Assembly (NCBI GenBank): GCA_016717005.1
Contig: JADJUF010000039.1
Coordinates: 1 to 64,000, forward strand
DNA: 64,000 nt
DNA from: Myxococcales bacterium
Lineage (GTDB): Bacteria; Myxococcota_A; Polyangia; Haliangiales; Haliangiaceae
Reading direction: 5' to 3'
A program made the translations under genes and the position numbers. Under the pieces are notes generated by a model. The model saw nothing but the letters and a program-made list of their open reading frames with translations. It had not been told where the DNA came from and did no database searches. Positions 52,592 to 61,971 of the stretch are shown one piece after another. The first letter of the stretch is position 1; each line of letters opens with the position of its first letter.

Positions 52592-53476
52592 TCAGCGCGC
52601 GCGAAAGTAAGACGACGCCGCCGGCCGGGCGATCGTGAAGGTCCGCCCCTCGATCAGATCGCCGACCGCGATCCGGAGGTTCGGGACCAGCAGCGGCACC
52701 TGCCGGACGACGCGCTTCATGCGCCGCGCCAGGCCGCGGTAGCCGTCGACGCCGCTGGTGCGGAAGCCCGAGATCGCGCCGGCGCCGCCGAACGTGGCCG
52801 CGCGCTCGCGGGCCGCGGCCACGACCGCCGCCGGCGCGTCCTTGGCCGCGATCAGGACCGGCCAGCTCACCGTCGGCAGGGTCGCGATCCGCGCGACGCC
52901 GCCCGGCAGCGCGACGCCGGTCGGGACGACCGCCGCGTCGGCCTTGCCCAGCCCGACCGCGGCCACCGCCGACAGCGCGTCAGGCGACGCCTCGACCTTC
53001 CAGAACCCGGCCGCCAGCTCGCCGCCCAGCAGCGCGTTGTCGACGAAGGCCACGTGGCGCCCGTCGGTGACCGGCGCCAGCACGGTCTTGCCGCGCAGAT
53101 CGAGGATCGACGTCGCGGGCGCGCGCGCGACCAGCTGCCAGGCCGCGGCGGTGTCGCCGTCGCGGACCGCCACGGCGAGCGCGGTGTGGGCGGCGCTGGT
53201 CGTCGCCAGGAACTCGGCGTCGACGACCGCGAGCTGGATCTCGCCCTTGGCCAGCGCCGCGGCGAAGTCCGAGCCCTTGCCGTAGACCCGCCCGACCGAG
53301 CCGGCGCCGCCGAGGTGCGCGGCCAGCTTGTTGGCGAAGTCGAGGCGCGCGGCCGTGCCGTCGAACGGCGTCGACGGCGCGTACACGCCGACGGTCACCG
53401 CCTGGGCCTGGGCGTCGCGCGGCGTCAGCGCCAGCGCGGCGAGCGCGATCACCGCGGTCGCGACGAGCGCCCTCAC
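52592..53476 (-). CDS. PhnD/phosphonate-type periplasmic binding protein
   Basis: 294 residues. A GTG start (overlapping the upstream stop, GTGA) gives the signal peptide VRALVATAVIALAALALTPRDAQAQ. The rest looks like a type-2 binding protein of the phosphate/phosphonate ABC class: VTVGVYAPSTPFDGTAARLDFANKLAAHLG, DFAAALAKGEIQLAVVDAEFLAT, LDLRGKTVLAPVTDGRHVAFVDNALLGGEL, and VGLGKADAAVVPTG. It would bind a small ligand in the periplasm. No permease or ATPase gene is adjacent, so it may serve sensing rather than uptake. Last gene of the overlapping operon. Confidence 0.7.
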   Translation of the reverse strand: MRALVATAVIALAALALTPRDAQAQAVTVGVYAPSTPFDGTAARLDFANKLAAHLGGAGSVGRVYGKGSDFAAALAKGEIQLAVVDAEFLATTSAAHTALAVAVRDGDTAAAWQLVARAPATSILDLRGKTVLAPVTDGRHVAFVDNALLGGELAAGFWKVEASPDALSAVAAVGLGKADAAVVPTGVALPGGVARIATLPTVSWPVLIAAKDAPAAVVAAARERAATFGGAGAISGFRTSGVDGYRGLARRMKRVVRQVPLLVPNLRIAVGDLIEGRTFTIARPAASSYFRAR

Positions 53477-55884
53477 CGGCCACCCCCGAAGATGCGCTCC
53501 TTGGCGGCGATCCACTCGTCGAGGCCGCTCAGCTTGGCGCCGGCCTTCTTGGCCTGCCGCCACAGCTCCAGCGCCTTGGCGCTGTCGCCCTCGCGATCGG
53601 CGACGATGCCGGCGCCGACCAGGGCCTCGGGCACGCGCGCGGCGACCCGGGCGAACGCGGCCTTGGCCTCGGCCAGCTTGCCGTCCGCGAGATCGAGCGC
53701 GGCGAGATCGTAGGTGAGCTCGTCGGCGCCGGCGCGGCTCTCGACCCCGCGCGCGGTGGCGAGGTGCTTGCGGGCCGCGGGCAGCTTGCCAGCCCGGTAG
53801 GCCTGCTCGGCGGCGGTCATGGCCACGACCCGCAGCGCCGACGCCGCCAGCGCGCGCGGCACCCCGGTCGCGGTCCTGGTCAGGCCGGCCAGCTTGTCGG
53901 CGGCCTTGCCGGCGCGGCGCGGGTTGAGCCCGTCGACGAACGCGGTCAGGATCGGCACGGCCTGGGTGTCGGCCGGCGCCGGGAACGGGCACCGCAGCTT
54001 GGCGATGGCCTTGAGCCGGCCCAGCGCGCGATCGCGATCGCCGCTGGCGACCGCCGCCAGCGCCGCGTCGCACCGGATCGCCACCGCCTGGTCACCGGCG
54101 GCGTCGCGGCCGGCCTCGTCGAGGAGCCCGAGCGCGCGCGCGGCCTGGCCGTCGGCCAGCGCCGCCAGCCCGGCGGCGTGACGCGCGGTCACGAGCGCGC
54201 TCGCGAGCCGCGCGCCCGCGGCCTTGCGCTCGTCCGCAGGCACCGCGGTCAGCGCGTCGACCGCCGCCGCGGCCGTGCCGCGCTCGAGCTCGAACGCCGC
54301 GCGCTCGAGCGCGACGTCGACCTGCCGCGGCCCGGTCGCGATCGCGGCCGCGCGATCCAGCGCCGCGCGCGCTGCCCCGACGTCGCCCCGGGCCGCCTGG
54401 GCGCGCCCGAGCAAGATCAGCGTCACGTCGTCGGCCTGATCGAGCTTGGCCCGGCTCAGCACCTCGATCGCGCCGGCGGCGTCGCCGCGGGCCAGCCGGA
54501 CCATGCCGAGCCCGCGCCACACCGGCGGCGAGCTGGCCACCGCGTCGGCGCGGACCAGCGCCGGCTCGGCGGTGGCGACGTCATCGGCGGCCAGCGCCGC
54601 CTCGGCGATCGCGATCAGCGCCTGGGCCAGGCGCGTCCGGGTGCGCGCGCCGCCGCCGCCGTCGGCGACCGCCAGCGCGTGCTCGAGGGTGGCCGCCGCC
54701 GCGACCGCGTCGCCGGCCGCGAGCTGGGCCGCGCCGACCGTCGTCGCCAGCTCGGCGTCGTCGGGCGCGGTCGCCAGCGCCTGCCGCAGCCGATCGAGCA
54801 TGGCCGGGCCCCGCCCGACCGCGATCAGCGCCTCGCCGAACTCGATCCAGTAGGACCGAAAGTCGATCGACTCGGGCGGCACGGCCAGCGGCTCGAGCTC
54901 GGCGACCGCCGCGGCGTCGTCGCCAGCGGCGCGCAGCACCCGCGCCAACCGCACCGCGTACCGCGCGCGCGCCGGCTCGAGCGCCCGGGCCCGGGTCAGC
55001 GACGCGCGCGCCGCCGCCAGATCGCCGCGCGCCGCCTCGGCCTCGCCGATCAGCGCCAGCGCCGGCGCCGAGTCGGGCTCGCGCTCGAGGTAGCGGCGCC
55101 CCAGCGCCATCGCGTCGCCGGGCTCGCGCAGCTCGATCGCGCACTGGCCGTCGACCAGCCACACCGTCGGCGGCGCCGCCGGATCGTCGGCGAGCTTGGC
55201 GAGCAGCGGCCGCGCCCGGCGGCAGTCGACCGCCGCGGTCGCCCACGCCAGCCCCAGCCGCGCGGTCATCCAGGTCGGGTGGCGCCGGGCCAGGTCCTCG
55301 TACATCGCGCGGGCCGGCTCGGCCTTGCGCGTGCGCAGGTAGGCCTCGGCCAGATCGAGCGCGTGGCGATCGTCCTCGGTCGCCATGCCCGCGGGCCGGG
55401 TCCGGCGGTAGGCCTCGAGCGCCACGACCGCGTCGCGCCAGCGCGCGCGATCGGCGTAGTGGTGGCCGAGCAGCGCGTGGGCCTCGTAGCGATCGGGCAC
55501 GCGCGCGGCCGCGGCCTCGAGCAGCGGCACGCCCTCGGCGACGTCGCCGGCCAGCATGAGCTGCGTGCCGAGCGCGATCGCGACGTCGTCGTTGTCGGGC
55601 GCCAGGGCCCGGGCCTTGCGCATCAGCTCGACGCCACGGGCGGCCTCGCCGCGGGCCGCGTACACCGCCGCGCGCAGCACGTAGGCCTCGATCCGCCGCG
55701 GGTTGAGCGCCAGCGCCTGGTCGAGCGCCTTGGCCGCGCCGCCGAGATCGCCGCGCGTGAGCGCGCTGCGGCCGGCGGCGACCAGCGCGACGCTGTCGTC
55801 GTCGCCGCGCGGCTGGGCCGCGGCCGGCGTCGCCAGCACCACGGCCGCGGCCAGCAGGCTAGTAGCGATAACCGAGCCGCGCAT
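53473..55884 (-). CDS. Secreted TPR protein
   Basis: 803 residues. Signal peptide MRGSVIATSLLAAAVVLATPAAAQ, then TPR motifs through almost the whole length: ALVAAGRSALTRGDLGGAAKALDQALALNPRRIEAYVLRAAVYAARGE, ARWRDAVVALEAYRRTRP, ALALIGEAEAARGDLAAARASLTRARALEP, DLADGKLAEAKAAFARVAARVPEAL. The C-terminus ends with basic helices (LWRQAKKAGAKLSGLDEWIAAKERIFGGGR). Likely periplasmic, a protein-protein adaptor between the TonB receptor and the binding protein encoded on either side. It overlaps the receptor gene by 26 bases and the next start by 4. Confidence 0.85.
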   Translation of the reverse strand: MRGSVIATSLLAAAVVLATPAAAQPRGDDDSVALVAAGRSALTRGDLGGAAKALDQALALNPRRIEAYVLRAAVYAARGEAARGVELMRKARALAPDNDDVAIALGTQLMLAGDVAEGVPLLEAAAARVPDRYEAHALLGHHYADRARWRDAVVALEAYRRTRPAGMATEDDRHALDLAEAYLRTRKAEPARAMYEDLARRHPTWMTARLGLAWATAAVDCRRARPLLAKLADDPAAPPTVWLVDGQCAIELREPGDAMALGRRYLEREPDSAPALALIGEAEAARGDLAAARASLTRARALEPARARYAVRLARVLRAAGDDAAAVAELEPLAVPPESIDFRSYWIEFGEALIAVGRGPAMLDRLRQALATAPDDAELATTVGAAQLAAGDAVAAAATLEHALAVADGGGGARTRTRLAQALIAIAEAALAADDVATAEPALVRADAVASSPPVWRGLGMVRLARGDAAGAIEVLSRAKLDQADDVTLILLGRAQAARGDVGAARAALDRAAAIATGPRQVDVALERAAFELERGTAAAAVDALTAVPADERKAAGARLASALVTARHAAGLAALADGQAARALGLLDEAGRDAAGDQAVAIRCDAALAAVASGDRDRALGRLKAIAKLRCPFPAPADTQAVPILTAFVDGLNPRRAGKAADKLAGLTRTATGVPRALAASALRVVAMTAAEQAYRAGKLPAARKHLATARGVESRAGADELTYDLAALDLADGKLAEAKAAFARVAARVPEALVGAGIVADREGDSAKALELWRQAKKAGAKLSGLDEWIAAKERIFGGGR

Positions 55885-57874
55885 AGAACTCCCTCCCTTC
55901 GCCGGGCAAGACCGGGACGACGTCGTCGCGATCGTAGTCCTCGGGCGCGGGCACCTCCTCGCGCGTCCCGAGCAGGTTGCGCACGCCCACGGTCGCGTCG
56001 ACGCCGTGCAGGTCGGGCGCGTACAGCACCAGGTTCCACATCACGAACGCCGCCGCGGTGACGCCGTCGGTGCGGGTCGAGCGCGCGCCGATCGCGTGGA
56101 CCTCGGTCGAGATGTGGAAGCGCTCGGCCACCAGCGGCGACGACCCGCCCGCGACCGCGGTCCACGACGGCGCGCCGATCGCGGTCGCGCCATCGCCGTC
56201 CTCGACCTTGGTCACGGTCGCGCCGCCGAACCCGAGCCAGCCGTCGGCGTCGCGGTAGCTGCCCTCGACCTCGACGCCGGTCGACTGCAGCCGGCCGCGG
56301 TTGTCGAACTGCAGCCGATCGCCGTCGGGCGTCGTCACGGTGTCCTGCTCGACCAGGCGATCGGCGGTCCAGCGAAAGCCCGACAGGCGGGTGGTCAACC
56401 CCGGCCGCGGCCGCGCCCACACCACCGCCTCGAAGCTGCGGATGGTCTCGGCGCCGATCGCCGGGTTGGCGATGAAGTCGACGCCGTCCTCGAAGAAGCC
56501 CTCGTACGCGCTCGGGTTGCGGAAGCCCTCGGCGTACAGCAGCTTGGCGCCGTAGCGGTCGCGGCTCGCGAACAGCGCCGCCCGCGGCGACACCCGATCC
56601 TCGAGCAGCGAGTTGCGATCGGCGCGCACGCCAGCGGTCAGCGCCAGCCAGCCCAGCGGCTTCGCGTCGACCTCGGCGTAGAGGCCCTGCAGGTTGAACG
56701 GCGTCGTCACCACCACCACCGCGTCGGGCGGATCGCCGTAGTAGAACGCCTGGCTCTCGGTCGAGATGAACGCGGCCTCGGCCCCGGCGGTGACGCCCAG
56801 GCGATCGCCGCCGACCACCGCGTAGCGCCCGCGCACCTCGGCGCCGGCCCAGCGCGAGTCGCCGATGTCGGTGAACGTGCCGCTGCCGTCGTCGAGCACC
56901 AGCCGATCGCGGTAGCGGTAGGCGTTGCCGTAGGCGCGCGCGGTCGCGGTCAGCCGCGACGACACCTCGCGGGTGTAGCCGCCCTCGACCATGAGCAGCG
57001 TGTCCGACGCCGTGTTCTCGGGGCTGTCGATCGCGCTCTGGTAGGGCGCGAACGGCAGCTGCCGCACCCGCCGGTAGAACCGCGCCTGCGCGAACGCGCC
57101 CTCGTAGGCGCCCACGAGGCTGGCCGAGAGCGCCGTGGCGCCGTCCTGATCGACCTCGCCCAGCGCCGGCACCGTCAGCGCCTCGCCGACCCGCCCGAGC
57201 GCCGCGACCGAGCCCCGGAGCTGGTGATCGACGTCGCCCATCGCGAAGCCGGCGGCGACGCTGCCGCCGAGGTTCGAGCCGCTGGCCCGGCCCCACGCGC
57301 GCGGGGTCTCGGTCGCGCCGCGGGTCACGATGTTGACGATGCCGAAGAACGCGTTGGTGCCGTAGACCGACGACACCGGGCCGCGGATCACCTCGATGCG
57401 GGCGATGTCGTCGATCGCGACCGGCGCGTCCCAGCCGTACCCGGCGAACTGGTTCCATGGCTCGTTGACCGTGGCGCCGTCGATCAGCAGCAACAGCCGG
57501 GTGTTGAAGTCGCCGACGACCTGGAGCCCGCGCACGCCGACCCGCTCGGTGTAGTGATCGTCGACCACGTAGAACCCGGCCACGCCCCGCAGCGCCTCGG
57601 CGATCGTGCGGTAGCCCAGCCGGCGCAGGCGGTCGCCGCTGATGACGGTCACCGCCGACGCGACGTTGCCGAGCGACTGCTCGCGCTTGGCGGCGCCGAC
57701 CACGACGTCCTCCTCGACCGCGGCCGCCGACGCCACCGCCAGCTGGGTCTGGGCGTCGGCGGTGGTGTCGTCGGGCAAGGGCGGCAGGTCGTCGACGTCG
57801 ACGTGGGGCGTGTCGGCGCCCGCCACCGTCGCCGCGGCCAGCAGCGTCAGCGCGATCGTCAGCGCCCGGATCAT
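55859..57874 (-). CDS. TonB-dependent outer-membrane receptor
   Basis: 671 residues. Signal peptide RALTIALTLLAAATVAGA, a likely TonB-box-like segment EEDVVVGAAKREQSLGNVASAVTVIS, then the plug domain (YRTIAEALRGVAGFYVVDDHYTERVGVRGLQVVG, RLLLLIDGATVNEPWNQFAGYG, DIARIEVIRGPVSSVYGTNAFFGIVNIVTRGA) and a 22-strand-type barrel with a final aromatic residue in the last strand (REFYARLGYRY). This is the FepA/BtuB type; the ligand is unknown and no siderophore genes are near. The ATG overlaps the phosphatase stop by 4 bases, and the gene itself overlaps the downstream TPR gene by 26. Confidence 0.9.
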   Translation of the reverse strand: MIRALTIALTLLAAATVAGADTPHVDVDDLPPLPDDTTADAQTQLAVASAAAVEEDVVVGAAKREQSLGNVASAVTVISGDRLRRLGYRTIAEALRGVAGFYVVDDHYTERVGVRGLQVVGDFNTRLLLLIDGATVNEPWNQFAGYGWDAPVAIDDIARIEVIRGPVSSVYGTNAFFGIVNIVTRGATETPRAWGRASGSNLGGSVAAGFAMGDVDHQLRGSVAALGRVGEALTVPALGEVDQDGATALSASLVGAYEGAFAQARFYRRVRQLPFAPYQSAIDSPENTASDTLLMVEGGYTREVSSRLTATARAYGNAYRYRDRLVLDDGSGTFTDIGDSRWAGAEVRGRYAVVGGDRLGVTAGAEAAFISTESQAFYYGDPPDAVVVVTTPFNLQGLYAEVDAKPLGWLALTAGVRADRNSLLEDRVSPRAALFASRDRYGAKLLYAEGFRNPSAYEGFFEDGVDFIANPAIGAETIRSFEAVVWARPRPGLTTRLSGFRWTADRLVEQDTVTTPDGDRLQFDNRGRLQSTGVEVEGSYRDADGWLGFGGATVTKVEDGDGATAIGAPSWTAVAGGSSPLVAERFHISTEVHAIGARSTRTDGVTAAAFVMWNLVLYAPDLHGVDATVGVRNLLGTREEVPAPEDYDRDDVVPVLPGEGREFYARLGYRY

Positions 57875-59472
57875 CCGGTCGCCCCGAGCGCGCCGGCCGG
57901 GATGGGATCGTAGTGGCACAGCACGAACGTGATGTCGTCCTGGGCCTCGGTGCCGCCGGCGAACTCGTCGATCTGGTCGCGCACCTCGTCGCGCAGCGCC
58001 GCCAGCGCCTCGCGGTCCGCGCCCATCGCGCGCCCGGTGAAGATGCTGCGCAGCCGGCGATCGCCGAACAGCTTGCCGCTCGGGGCCTGCCGCTCGACCA
58101 CGCCGTCGGTGAACGCCACGAAGAGATCGCCGGCCCGGAGCTGGATCGACCCGCGCCGGATGTCGAGCTTGAGCACGCGGTCGCCGAGCGGGTTGCCGCT
58201 GGCGGCGATGATCGTGCTCTTGTCGAGCCGGCGGTCGGCCTCCATGTGCATCACGTACGGGAAGTTCTGGCCGGCGTTGGCGTACTGGATCGTGCCCGAG
58301 ACCGGGTCGAGCACCGCCACGAACGCGGTCATGAGCAGCGACGCCTCGCCGACGTTGCGGATCGCGGCGTCGATCGAGCGCAGGATCTGGTCCGGCGACA
58401 GCAGCCGCTCGTCGGCCTCGGCCAGGGCCTCGACCGCGCCGCGGGCGGTGCCGGCGACGATGGCCGAGTGGACGCCGTGGCCGGTCGCGTCGCCGATCAC
58501 CAGCAAGAGGCGCCCGCCGCTGAGCTGGCGGTAGGTCCACCAGTCGCCGCCACAGCTCGACGCCGGCTCGCAGTGGCCGACCACGCGGAAGCGCCCGTGC
58601 TCGACCACGTCGGGCGGCGGCAGCATGCCCTGCTGGACGCTGCGGGCCAGCGCCAGCTCGCGCTCCATCGACGCCTTGGCGGCCTGCTCGATCATCAGCT
58701 GCCCCAGGCGATCGGCCATGAAGTTGAAGTTGCGAGCCAGCGCGCCGATCTCGTCGCCCCGGCGATCGTCGACCCGCTGGCGCAGATCCCCCGCGGCGAT
58801 GCGCTCGGCCGAGATCGCGAGGGCGCGCAGGGGCCGGCCGGCGCGGATGCCCTGGACCGCGGCCAGGATCACGCCGATCGCCAGCAGCGCCAGCGCCACC
58901 AGCCAGACCGTGCGCATCGAGGCCTTGGCCTTGGCGTCAGCGGTGGCGACCGCCCGGGTCAGCTCGGCGTCCAGATCGGCGGTCGAGACCCCGAGCCGGA
59001 GCTGGCCGACCGTCTGCTCGCCCAGGCCGATCGCGGTGCCGTAGATCCAGTCGGGGCGGTCGGGCGCGACCCGGCGGTGGCCGATCGTGTTGCGCGCGTC
59101 CGGCAGATCGCCGAAGTCGACCGCCGGGGCGCCCTCGGTCGCCGCGACCAGCTTGCCTTCCGAGGCGATCGCGATCCACTGGATCCGCGGGTAGGCCTGG
59201 AGGGTCGCGGCGATCAGCGGCCCCACCTCGCCGTAGGCCTGCTGGGCCATCGGGATCGCCGCGGCGGTCGCGACGTTTCGCGCCAGCAGCTCGGACTCCC
59301 GGATGATCGCTGCCTCGCCAGTTGTACGACGGGCGGCCACATCATCGCGCGCAAGTTCTGCGATCGTGCGCTGTCCGAACCACGCCGAGATCGCTACGGC
59401 CACCGCCACCACGATCGACGTGGTCAGCATCAGGCGGACGGATAGCGGGACCCCGGTGCGCGACCCAGACAC
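57871..59472 (-). CDS. Membrane-bound HAMP-SpoIIE (PP2C) phosphatase
   Basis: 533 residues. Two membrane helices (about 14-33 and 188-208) border a periplasmic sensor domain (34-187) with a PAS/Cache-like pattern (ESELLARNVATAAAIPMAQQ, IQWIAIASEGKLVAATEG). Next come a HAMP linker (about 209-262) and a SpoIIE-type PP2C domain (ELALARSVQQGMLPP, GGDWW at 308-312, GDATGHG at 327-333, LFVAFTDGVVE, AQDDITFVLCHYDP). Such enzymes dephosphorylate anti-anti-sigma (STAS) proteins after a signal and so free a sigma factor. The GTG at 59,472 is chosen because it places the first helix directly after a short arm; later ATGs would cut the helix. Start of the overlapping receptor operon; the upstream gene ends 32 bases before. 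Confidence 0.85.
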   Translation of the reverse strand: MSGSRTGVPLSVRLMLTTSIVVAVAVAISAWFGQRTIAELARDDVAARRTTGEAAIIRESELLARNVATAAAIPMAQQAYGEVGPLIAATLQAYPRIQWIAIASEGKLVAATEGAPAVDFGDLPDARNTIGHRRVAPDRPDWIYGTAIGLGEQTVGQLRLGVSTADLDAELTRAVATADAKAKASMRTVWLVALALLAIGVILAAVQGIRAGRPLRALAISAERIAAGDLRQRVDDRRGDEIGALARNFNFMADRLGQLMIEQAAKASMERELALARSVQQGMLPPPDVVEHGRFRVVGHCEPASSCGGDWWTYRQLSGGRLLLVIGDATGHGVHSAIVAGTARGAVEALAEADERLLSPDQILRSIDAAIRNVGEASLLMTAFVAVLDPVSGTIQYANAGQNFPYVMHMEADRRLDKSTIIAASGNPLGDRVLKLDIRRGSIQLRAGDLFVAFTDGVVERQAPSGKLFGDRRLRSIFTGRAMGADREALAALRDEVRDQIDEFAGGTEAQDDITFVLCHYDPIPAGALGATG

Positions 59473-59504
59473 GGACCGATCCTCCGGCAGCAGACCGAAG
59501 TGTG

Positions 59505-60086
59505 TCAACCCGTCGCGGCCGGGGAGCGCCGCCCCGCCGCCTGGGCGTGCTCGACCGCGGTCGCGAACAACCGCTCGAGTGGTTCGGCCACGGCGTCGCT
59601 CTCGACCAGCCGCAGCGCGGTGGCGATCGCCTCGATCGTCGACACCTGCCCGGGCGACGGCGCGTTCCGCAGCCGGGCCGCCGCCGGCACCGGCGCCAGC
59701 GTCAGGGTCGGCAGCCCGCGCAGGTACGGGAGCCGCCGCCGCATCCGGCGCGCCTGCTGCCAGGTGGCGTCCAGGAACACCAGCGCGCGGGGCGGCGGGA
59801 CCGGCGCGATCGTCCGGGCCGGTCCGTCCGGATAGACCAGCCACGTGCCCTCGCCGAGCTCGGGCGTCACGATCACCCGATCCGGCGCGCCGATGTCGAT
59901 CAGCGTGCTCGCCGGCAGCGCCAGGTGCGCGAGGCGCCCGGTGTTGCTCGAGCGCGTGCGCTCGGTGTGATGGCGGAGGATCACGACCTGCGTGCGGGTG
60001 ACGATCGGGCCGAGCGCGGCCAGCGTCGGGCACAGGCAGAGCTCGCGCCGGTACAGGCAGCGCGGGCACCGGCCGGGATCGTCCAT
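59505..60086 (-). CDS. DTW-domain tRNA-uridine aminocarboxypropyltransferase (TapT-like)
   Basis: 193 residues. The N-terminal Cys cluster (CPRCLYRRELCLCP), R-x-x-x-N-T-G (SSNTGRLAHLAL), and the DTW-type motif LDATWQQARRM near residue 110 (here D-A-T-W) are intact, with LPRLPYLRGLPTL-like neighbouring region as in TapT/YfiP. These enzymes attach an aminocarboxypropyl group from S-adenosylmethionine to U47 of tRNA or to rRNA. It lies 32 bases upstream of the phosphatase gene on the same strand and may share its transcript, though a functional link is not obvious. Confidence 0.85.
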   Translation of the reverse strand: MDDPGRCPRCLYRRELCLCPTLAALGPIVTRTQVVILRHHTERTRSSNTGRLAHLALPASTLIDIGAPDRVIVTPELGEGTWLVYPDGPARTIAPVPPPRALVFLDATWQQARRMRRRLPYLRGLPTLTLAPVPAAARLRNAPSPGQVSTIEAIATALRLVESDAVAEPLERLFATAVEHAQAAGRRSPAATG

Positions 60087-60220
60087 GGCCCGCGTGTATC
60101 ACGACGCGAGCCAGCGGGTGGCGTGCGACATCGCTGTCGCGGCTCGGCGCCTCCGCGCGGTCAGCGTCCGTGAGGATCCAATCGTTTGGGCGTGGCACCG
60201 AGGTTGCTGTACTGGTCGGC

Positions 60221-60847
60221 ATGCGTCGCCTCGCCACCGCCTCCCTCACCCTCCTCGCGGCCGTCACCCTCCACTCGGCGCCGGCGCACGCCGATGGCAC
60301 CTACTTCTCCATGGGCATGGGCCCCGGCGAGGTGTCCGACGAGCTCGGCGCCTACGTCCGCGACACCATCCACGCGCGCTTCGCGCTGGGCCACCGCGTC
60401 GGCCACATCGCGGTCGAGGGCTACATCGCGCCCGAGGGCGACACCGAGATCGACGCGCCCTACGCCTACTCGGCGCTCCGCCTCGGCGTCGACGCCCGCT
60501 ACGTGCTGCCGGTGTCCAGCGGCCTGCAGGTCTACGTCCGCGGCGGCCTGTCGAAGGTGTCGGCGACGCTGTCGTCGTACGGCGACGGGCGCTACGCCGA
60601 GCGCGACTTCGAGGGCCGCGGCCTCGGCGGCGGCGCCGGCGTCCAGCTCCGCGGCAAGGTCCGGGCGCTGGGGTTCCTGTACTGGCCCCTGTTCTTCGTC
60701 CCGGCCGGGCCCAAGGTCGACGCGGCGATCTTTATCGACCACGGCGTCGAGTTCGATCGCCTGCACGCGGTCACCGGTCCCGAGCGCTCGATCGACGCGC
60801 GCTTCACGCGCCTGACGATCGGCTTCAACGTCGGCGCCGACTTCTGA
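60221..60847 (+). CDS. Small outer-membrane barrel-like protein
   Basis: 208 residues from the ATG at 60,221, which starts a signal peptide (MRRLATASLTLLAAVTLHSAPAHA). Strands follow: IHARFALGHRVGHIAVEGYIAPEG, YSALRLGVDARYVLPVSSGLQVYVRGGLSKVSATLSSY, GRGLGGGAGVQLRGKVRALGFLYWPLFFVP, and a C-terminal LTIGFNVGADF ending in Phe, which suits outer-membrane insertion. No family recognised. A similar frame continues 51 bases upstream but without a signal peptide. Confidence 0.75.
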   Translation: MRRLATASLTLLAAVTLHSAPAHADGTYFSMGMGPGEVSDELGAYVRDTIHARFALGHRVGHIAVEGYIAPEGDTEIDAPYAYSALRLGVDARYVLPVSSGLQVYVRGGLSKVSATLSSYGDGRYAERDFEGRGLGGGAGVQLRGKVRALGFLYWPLFFVPAGPKVDAAIFIDHGVEFDRLHAVTGPERSIDARFTRLTIGFNVGADF

Positions 60848-60914
60848 CGCGGCGCTGGCGGCCTGCCGCAGGTGCCGCCCGGCGATGGCCGCGGCCGGCC
60901 GCGAGCCTCCGCCC

Positions 60915-61856
60915 TCACCAGATCGTGCGGGCCGAGTTGATGACGAAGTCGAGGTCGACCCACGCCATGACCTGCCACGGCGCGCGCGCCACCGGCGCGG
61001 ACGGGGTCCCGGCGCGCATCAGCGCGGCGCCGCTCGGCGCGGACGGGGTCCCGGCGCGCATCAGCGCGGCGCCGCTCAGGGCATCGGCGGGGTCGACGTC
61101 GATCAGCGCCCGCCGCGCCGCCACGCCGACGAACACCGTCATCACGCGCCAGGAGGTCGGCGTCGACGGCGGGCGGCCGGGGCTGGCCTCGAGCTCGACG
61201 CCGATCGCGCCGGTGACGTCGCGCAGGCGCCGCCCGTCGGCGGCGGTGAGATCGCGGTAGCGGCCGCGGGCCTCGAGCCGCAGGCGCCGGACCACGACCT
61301 GGGTCAAGCGCGCGCTGACGTCGACGTCGTCGGTCACCGACCAGCGGTCGTAGTCGCCGAGCGCGAACGCGCCGGCCAGCTGGGCCTCGACCACCAGCGC
61401 CGCGCGATCGAACCGGCCCAGCCGGAGCCCCAGCCGCGGGGTCGCCAGGCGCAGGTGCCCGAACCAGCGCGTGACCAGATCGCCAGCTACGTACGCGCCC
61501 CAGCCGTCGGCGTCGTGTTGCTGGCGCCACGTCAGCACGTGCAACGCCGAGCGGTCGCCGAAGTCGCGCGGCGCCTCGAGCCCGTCCCCGCCCCCGTCGC
61601 CGATCGCCTCCCACGACCCGAGCTCGAAGCCGGCGCCGCCGCCGGGGTCGTACAGCATCAAGCGCAGCAAGCTGACGCGCACGTCGACGAAGCCGGGCCC
61701 GCGCCAGACCTCGACCCGGCCCAGGCTGGTGCCGACACCGCCGCAGGGGTGCCCGCCCTCGCGCGGCGCCACGTCGGAGCCCGCGCAGTTCTCGGCGGCG
61801 ACCGGCCCAGGCGCGAGCGCGGTGGCGGCGACCATGACGGAGATGAATGAGCGCAC
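60915..61856 (-). CDS. Outer-membrane-associated protein with a duplicated 14-residue unit
   Basis: 313 residues. A GTG start gives a signal peptide VRSFISVMVAATALAPGPVAA; an ATG 21 bases downstream is possible but gives a shorter signal. A Cys pair (ENCAGSDVAPREGGHPCGG) precedes long amphipathic strands (RVEVWRGPGFVDVRVSLLRLMLYDP, YVAGDLVTRWFGHLRLATPRLGLRLGRFDRAALVVEAQLAGAFAL), as in barrels. Near the C-terminus the unit SGAALMRAGTPSAP occurs twice in tandem, encoded by two identical 42-base copies. No family recognised. Confidence 0.65.
   Translation of the reverse strand: MRSFISVMVAATALAPGPVAAENCAGSDVAPREGGHPCGGVGTSLGRVEVWRGPGFVDVRVSLLRLMLYDPGGGAGFELGSWEAIGDGGGDGLEAPRDFGDRSALHVLTWRQQHDADGWGAYVAGDLVTRWFGHLRLATPRLGLRLGRFDRAALVVEAQLAGAFALGDYDRWSVTDDVDVSARLTQVVVRRLRLEARGRYRDLTAADGRRLRDVTGAIGVELEASPGRPPSTPTSWRVMTVFVGVAARRALIDVDPADALSGAALMRAGTPSAPSGAALMRAGTPSAPVARAPWQVMAWVDLDFVINSARTIW
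60994..61077 (-). repeat. Perfect tandem repeat, two copies of 42 bases
   Basis: Two identical head-to-tail copies (60994-61035 and 61036-61077). The length is a multiple of three, so the reading frame of the minus-strand gene is kept. Confidence 0.9.
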
Positions 61857-61971
61857 CTGCGCCACCGTTGCAGCGCGCGCGCCAGCGCCGCCGCGCGGAT
61901 CACACGCACTTGCGCCGCGCGGATCGCCGCGTCGGCGCGCGATCCGCGACACCGCCGCCCCACCGCCGCGA

